Assembly: GCA_021844725.1 (NCBI GenBank)
Contig: JAKBSX010000254.1
Coordinates: forward strand, 1 to 5,482
Direction: 5' to 3'
Length of the DNA: 5,482 nucleotides
DNA from: Actinomycetes bacterium
Lineage (GTDB): Bacteria > Actinomycetota > Acidimicrobiia > Acidimicrobiales > Acidimicrobiaceae
Both the position numbers and the translations under genes were made by a program. The notes under the pieces are model-generated. The model saw nothing but the letters and a program-made list of their open reading frames with translations. It was not told where the DNA came from and made no database searches. Shown here piece after piece: positions 5,231 to 5,482 of the stretch; position 1 is the first letter of the stretch; each line of letters begins with the position of its first letter.

Positions 5231-5482
5231 TTGCCCAGCTAACAGGAACCTTCAGAGTAAAATCAAATCGCTTCATCTGTCAAAACGTATTGAACAGACA
5301 TACAAGTTGCATGATACCTTTCTCATATTGATCAAGAAGATAGGAACTGAGGCGCTGGGCATTTACGATTACGGTGTTTATGAGCATGGTCTGGGAGGAA
5401 GAATCTTTGACGATGAGGGGACTCCGACTCGAGTCAATGAGATAGTCTCAAAGGGTGTGTTCAGGACGGTGCTGCACAATAG
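5217..5482 (+). CDS. TldD/PmbA-family protein fragment, N-terminal half absent, runs off the window
   Basis: In the frame open from 5217, the last 44 or so codons encode a clear TldD/PmbA segment: EALGIYDYGVYEHGLGGRIF, then FDDEGTPTR (5406-5432) and, after an IVSKGVFRTVLHN stretch, the window edge. TldD and PmbA (TldE) form a metalloprotease pair that cleaves small peptides and proteins; the FDDEG-x-PTR turn precedes the catalytic region, whose HExxxH helix and metal ligands belong to other parts. In intact members this segment follows some 200 or more residues, for which there is no space: the frame closes at TAA 5214-5216 and the zinc-finger gene occupies the upstream DNA. No ATG lies in frame; TTG 5307 and TTG 5328 are the only plausible starts. 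It is therefore a 5'-truncated pseudogene, a shortened family variant, or an assembly join. The residues before about 5340 show no family similarity that I can see. Confidence 0.7.

Noticed and set aside
5224..5331. ATG overlapping the zinc-finger stop (ATGTTAG) and opening a 35-codon frame
   Set aside because: It closes at TGA 5329-5331, is in a different frame from the TldD/PmbA segment, and its translation does not resemble a TldD/PmbA N-terminus.
1..5482. tRNA, rRNA, CRISPR array or insertion sequence
   Set aside because: No cloverleaf-like stretch with a T-loop consensus, regularly spaced repeats, transposase motifs or terminal inverted repeats could be found by eye.

Overview
The window looks like chromosomal DNA from a mesophilic, medium-GC archaeon. 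I infer this from TATA-like promoter boxes about 25-30 bases upstream of start codons, several TTG starts with little or no Shine-Dalgarno sequence, a short AbrB-type regulator, a NitrOD5-like domain (a family I associate with Thaumarchaeota/Nitrososphaeria), and a family COG1078-type HD phosphohydrolase. A thaumarchaeal or related soil/sediment lineage is my best guess; no single marker gene here proves it.

Layout. At the left edge (1-538, +) is the C-terminal part of a 2-oxo acid dehydrogenase E1 alpha subunit, closest by eye to the branched-chain type. It converges on a complete class I/II PLP aminotransferase (569-1744, -). Upstream of the aminotransferase on the same strand is a 56-residue AbrB/SpoVT-type regulator (1809-1979, -), easily missed because it is short and antisense to longer spurious frames. 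The aminotransferase and the E1 alpha protein could both act in amino-acid/2-oxo-acid metabolism, but this link rests only on adjacency.

The middle (2126-3406) holds small, poorly characterised genes: a three-helix membrane protein, a stand-alone NitrOD5-like protein, an 88-residue charged protein behind a clear TATA box with an adjoining palindrome, and a convergent two-helix membrane protein. The last two interlock their stop codons in one CTAG.

The right part has a 451-residue SAMHD1-like HD phosphohydrolase (3502-4857, -) with the complete metal-binding set. It is divergent from a small AN1/B-box-like zinc-finger protein (4967-5230, +). The window ends in a stretch coding for the middle of a TldD/PmbA-family protein that lacks room for its normal N-terminal half.

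I see no tRNA, rRNA, CRISPR array, insertion sequence or convincing defence island. The most interesting points are the truncated TldD/PmbA frame next to the zinc-finger gene, the stand-alone NitrOD5-like gene beside a membrane protein, and the hidden AbrB regulator with repeated motifs in its divergent promoter region.
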